Shown here: positions 48,064 through 49,916 of the stretch, piece by piece
How the letters are laid out: each line of letters begins with the position of its first letter
How positions within the stretch are numbered: the stretch's first letter is position 1
NCBI GenBank assembly: GCA_011390755.1
Contig: JAABRU010000034.1
Coordinates: 1 to 49,916 of the forward strand
DNA from: Desulfobacteraceae bacterium
GTDB taxonomy: Bacteria > Desulfobacterota > Desulfobacteria > Desulfobacterales > Desulfococcaceae
DNA: 49,916 nucleotides
Direction: 5' to 3'
Translations under genes and position numbers: made by a program
Notes under the pieces: generated by a model
Databases searched by the model: none
Seen by the model: only the letters and a program-made list of their open reading frames with translations
Told to the model about the DNA's origin: nothing

Positions 48064-48646
48064 TCAGAATATAATGCCCGTATGTATTGATAATCTTTGT
48101 CCGGCCCACCCGGGTGATGCGCTGTTCCGGACTGTCAAAATGCCGGTGAATATGACCGTGGATAAAATACCGCGGCTGATAGCGATTTATCAGTTTCCGG
48201 AAACAGCGGAATCCCCTGTGACAGAGATCTTCCTCATCATGGATGAAACGGGGCGGGGCATGGGTGATGATAATATCCACCCCTTTCCACCACCAGAGCC
48301 GGAAGCGGAGTTTCCGGATTTTTGCCCGCATCCCTTTTTCGCTGTACTGGCAGGGATTACCGTTATACCAGCGGGAACCCTCCAGCCCCATGATACGCAG
48401 TCCCCGAAAACGGATCAGTTCTCCGTCCAAATCCCTGCAGCCGTCCGGAGAATGGCGGATATAGCGGATATCATGATTCCCCCGCACAAACCAGAGCGGG
48501 GCATTGATTTTTGCGGAAAGGAAAGTCAGATATTCCGGTGGCAGATCACCGCAGGAAAGAATCAGATCAATCTCCCGGAATTTTTCCGCATCAAAATCCC
48601 GGTACAGACCGGGTTCCACATAATCGGAGACGGTAAGAATCTTCAT
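48026..48646 (-). CDS. Calcineurin-like metallophosphoesterase
   Basis: A 206-aa protein of the calcineurin-like phosphoesterase family. The metal-binding motifs are modified at the first block (ILTVSDYVEP; usual DxH reads SDY) but then follow well: LILSCGDLPPEYL, FVRGNHDIRYI, IIITHAPPR and FIHGHIHRH. Activity on phosphodiesters such as nucleotides is typical; the substrate is unknown. ATG 48646 is preferred because the longer frame adds ten unrelated residues. It is translationally coupled to the ParB-like/RAM gene. Confidence 0.88.
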   Translation of the reverse strand: MKILTVSDYVEPGLYRDFDAEKFREIDLILSCGDLPPEYLTFLSAKINAPLWFVRGNHDIRYIRHSPDGCRDLDGELIRFRGLRIMGLEGSRWYNGNPCQYSEKGMRAKIRKLRFRLWWWKGVDIIITHAPPRFIHDEEDLCHRGFRCFRKLINRYQPRYFIHGHIHRHFDSPEQRITRVGRTKIINTYGHYILNAENSKGGNKTV

Positions 48647-48730
48647 TATTTTACAATATGTTATAGCGGGAAACAATGTCCCCCTTTATAAAAATCTGCT
48701 TATGCATTATACTTTTTTTTTGTAAAATCC

Positions 48731-49297
48731 TCAGATTTCCTTACCCATATGAAAAGCCCGACCGATATAATTTCCGATACCATGATATTTCTGCCCTTCC
48801 GGACTGTACACGATGGGACGGATTTTTTCCATATCGGGCATTCCTTTTTCATCCAGCAGGTCCTCATCTGCTCTGACATCCAGTATTTCCCCCACAAACT
48901 GGGTATGTATTCCGATTTCAAAATGATGAATCACTTTACATTCCAGTATCATGGGAAATTCGGCAACATAGGGCGCGTCCACCAGTGCGGATTTTACGGC
49001 CCTCAGTCCCGTATCTTTGAATTTATCCCTTTTTCTGCCCGAGGCCATGCCGAAATAATCGGCTTCTTTGGCATATTTTTCAGAAGGCACACTGAGTGTA
49101 TAGGCTTTGCGTGCCATAATATTATCATAAGTATATCTGGATTTCCGCAGGGAAACGGTCACACAGGGCGGTTCGGAACAGCAGATTCCCCCCCAGGCCA
49201 CGGTCATGACATTGGCTTTACCTGCTGCATCATAGGAACCGACACACCAGACCGGGGTGGGAAATATCATTGCCTTTGCCGTGAAAGATTTTTTCAT
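48731..49297 (-). CDS. Flavin reductase-like (FMN-binding split-barrel) protein
   Basis: A 188-aa flavin-reductase-domain flavoprotein (FMN-binding split barrel). Typical segments are PTPVWCVGSYDAAGKANVMT, AWGGICCSEPPCVTVSLRKS, and YTLSVPSEKYAKEADYFG. It probably binds FMN and uses NAD(P)H or another donor. AGGAGG stands before ATG 49297. It follows the ABM-type gene by 12 bp; pairing of a flavin reductase with a small monooxygenase-like protein is consistent with quinone or flavin redox chemistry, but this is inference. Confidence 0.9.
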   Translation of the reverse strand: MKKSFTAKAMIFPTPVWCVGSYDAAGKANVMTVAWGGICCSEPPCVTVSLRKSRYTYDNIMARKAYTLSVPSEKYAKEADYFGMASGRKRDKFKDTGLRAVKSALVDAPYVAEFPMILECKVIHHFEIGIHTQFVGEILDVRADEDLLDEKGMPDMEKIRPIVYSPEGQKYHGIGNYIGRAFHMGKEI

Positions 49298-49309
49298 TTT
49301 TCCTCCTTT

Positions 49310-49603
49310 TTATCCGATCTTTTCCAGTACTCTGATATCCGGCATTTCTGCCAGCAGTTCCCCCATTCTGTTTTTTAATGCTGTCAGATGGGGAGAGGCC
49401 AGGTGGTCTTCCAGATATTTCTGGCCTTGCCATTCTTCATAGAAAACAAAAACCCCCGGGTCCTGAATATCCTGATGCAGATTGTAGTGTATGCATCCGA
49501 CCTCCTGACAGGTCGGTTCGATCAGCGGCAGCAGCGCCTGCTTCAGTTCCTCTTCCTTCCCTTCTTTGGCCTTCATAATTGCAATAACGGTAATTTTTTC
49601 CAT
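49310..49603 (-). CDS. ABM-family (antibiotic biosynthesis monooxygenase-like) protein
   Basis: A 97-aa single ABM domain: a ferredoxin-like fold with KITVIAIMKAKEGKEEELKQ, GCIHYNLHQDIQDPGVFVFY, EEWQGQKYLEDHLASPHL. Members include the quinol monooxygenase YgiN and heme-degrading proteins. In an anaerobe it may act on quinones or in oxidative-stress response. AGGAGAAAAG precedes ATG 49603. It is first gene of a short operon with the flavin reductase. Confidence 0.9.
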   Translation of the reverse strand: MEKITVIAIMKAKEGKEEELKQALLPLIEPTCQEVGCIHYNLHQDIQDPGVFVFYEEWQGQKYLEDHLASPHLTALKNRMGELLAEMPDIRVLEKIG

Positions 49604-49723
49604 TTCTTTTCTCCTGTGTGATATTATTCAGGGGCGGGCACATATTTTTCCATACCCGCCTTCCGGCATAAAGGGCTGGCAATGCCCCGCTTTTATCCAT
49701 CCTGCGATTCTTGACACCGCCCC

Positions 49724-49916
49724 CCGACACCGAACACCGAACACCGAACACCTGACACCTGACACCGAACACCTGACACCTGACACCGAACACCCGACAC
49801 CGAACACCTGACACCTGACACCGAACACCTGACACCGAACACCTGACACCGAACACCTGACACCAAACACCTAACACCAAACACCACACACCTCACACCA
49901 AACACCAGACCCCTAA
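49724..49916. repeat. 7-bp tandem array (ACCNRAC) at the window edge
   Basis: About 27 head-to-tail heptamers, mainly ACCTGAC and ACCGAAC with rarer ACCAAAC, ACCTAAC and ACCCGAC, run to the last base of the window. Only the fourth and fifth positions vary regularly; the right end becomes ACCAAAC-rich. Minus-strand reading frames of Val-Arg-Cys type here are produced by the repeat and are not genes. Confidence 0.95.

Noticed and set aside
49437-49905. Minus-strand frames made of Val-Arg-Cys/Ser-Gly repeats
   Set aside because: They are produced by the 7-bp array, which is open in several frames, and have no start context.

Overview
The window looks like chromosome of a sulfate-reducing bacterium of the Desulfobacterota, probably order Desulfobacterales. 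It carries dsrA-dsrB-dsrD followed by CbiA/DsrN-type amidotransferases. It also has the single-chain pyruvate:ferredoxin oxidoreductase and the anaerobic NrdD reductase expected of a strict anaerobe. The species cannot be named from the sequence alone. The density of small inverted-repeat elements suggests a large, repeat-rich genome.

Layout. (1) 0.2-6.4 kb: nrdD behind candidate NrdR boxes, a periplasmic binding protein paired with a chemoreceptor, and DNA polymerase IV. (2) 6.8-14.8 kb: the dissimilatory sulfite reductase locus, i.e. a TPR protein, an unknown protein, dsrA, dsrB, dsrD and two tandem paralogous cobyrinate/siroheme amidase genes. (3) 15.1-16.1 kb: a TrkA-type K+ channel. (4) 16.4-17.9 kb: a non-coding tract of miniature elements nested in one another. 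(5) 17.9-29.1 kb: a visibly AT-rich accessory region with a zinc-ribbon/TPR membrane protein, a lipoprotein / SUMF1-fold / KAP-NTPase operon and, divergently, a lipoprotein hydrolase, a beta-barrel protein, a small protein and a DUF2235 lipoprotein. (6) 29.3-32.8 kb: pyruvate:ferredoxin oxidoreductase. (7) 34.0-41.0 kb: a CoA-disulfide-reductase-like flavoprotein, a 46-residue basic protein, and a KdnB-like dehydrogenase directly followed by a 1193-residue GlmS-like protein. (8) 41.6-46.2 kb: iron alcohol dehydrogenase, hybrid histidine kinase, ADP-ribosylglycohydrolase and methyltransferase. (9) 46.3-49.6 kb, minus strand: a flavodoxin-fold reductase, a ParB-like/RAM fusion, a phosphoesterase, a flavin reductase and an ABM monooxygenase. 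The window ends in a 7-bp tandem array.

The core genes describe anaerobic energy metabolism: pyruvate oxidation to reduced ferredoxin, sulfite reduction by DsrAB with its siro(heme)amide cofactor, and anaerobic deoxynucleotide synthesis. The accessory genes are mostly cell-envelope proteins (lipoproteins, beta-barrel, hydrolases) or sugar modification (KdnB/GlmS-like).

The most striking observation is the set of at least seven families of miniature inverted-repeat elements. Several have exact target duplications (TTAA, 4 bp, 8 bp or 10 bp). One cluster records successive insertions that can be undone on paper to give elements of identical length. The best candidates for undescribed protein systems are the KdnB/giant-GlmS pair and the 19-29 kb envelope cluster. 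No tRNA, rRNA, CRISPR array or intact transposase gene was recognised.
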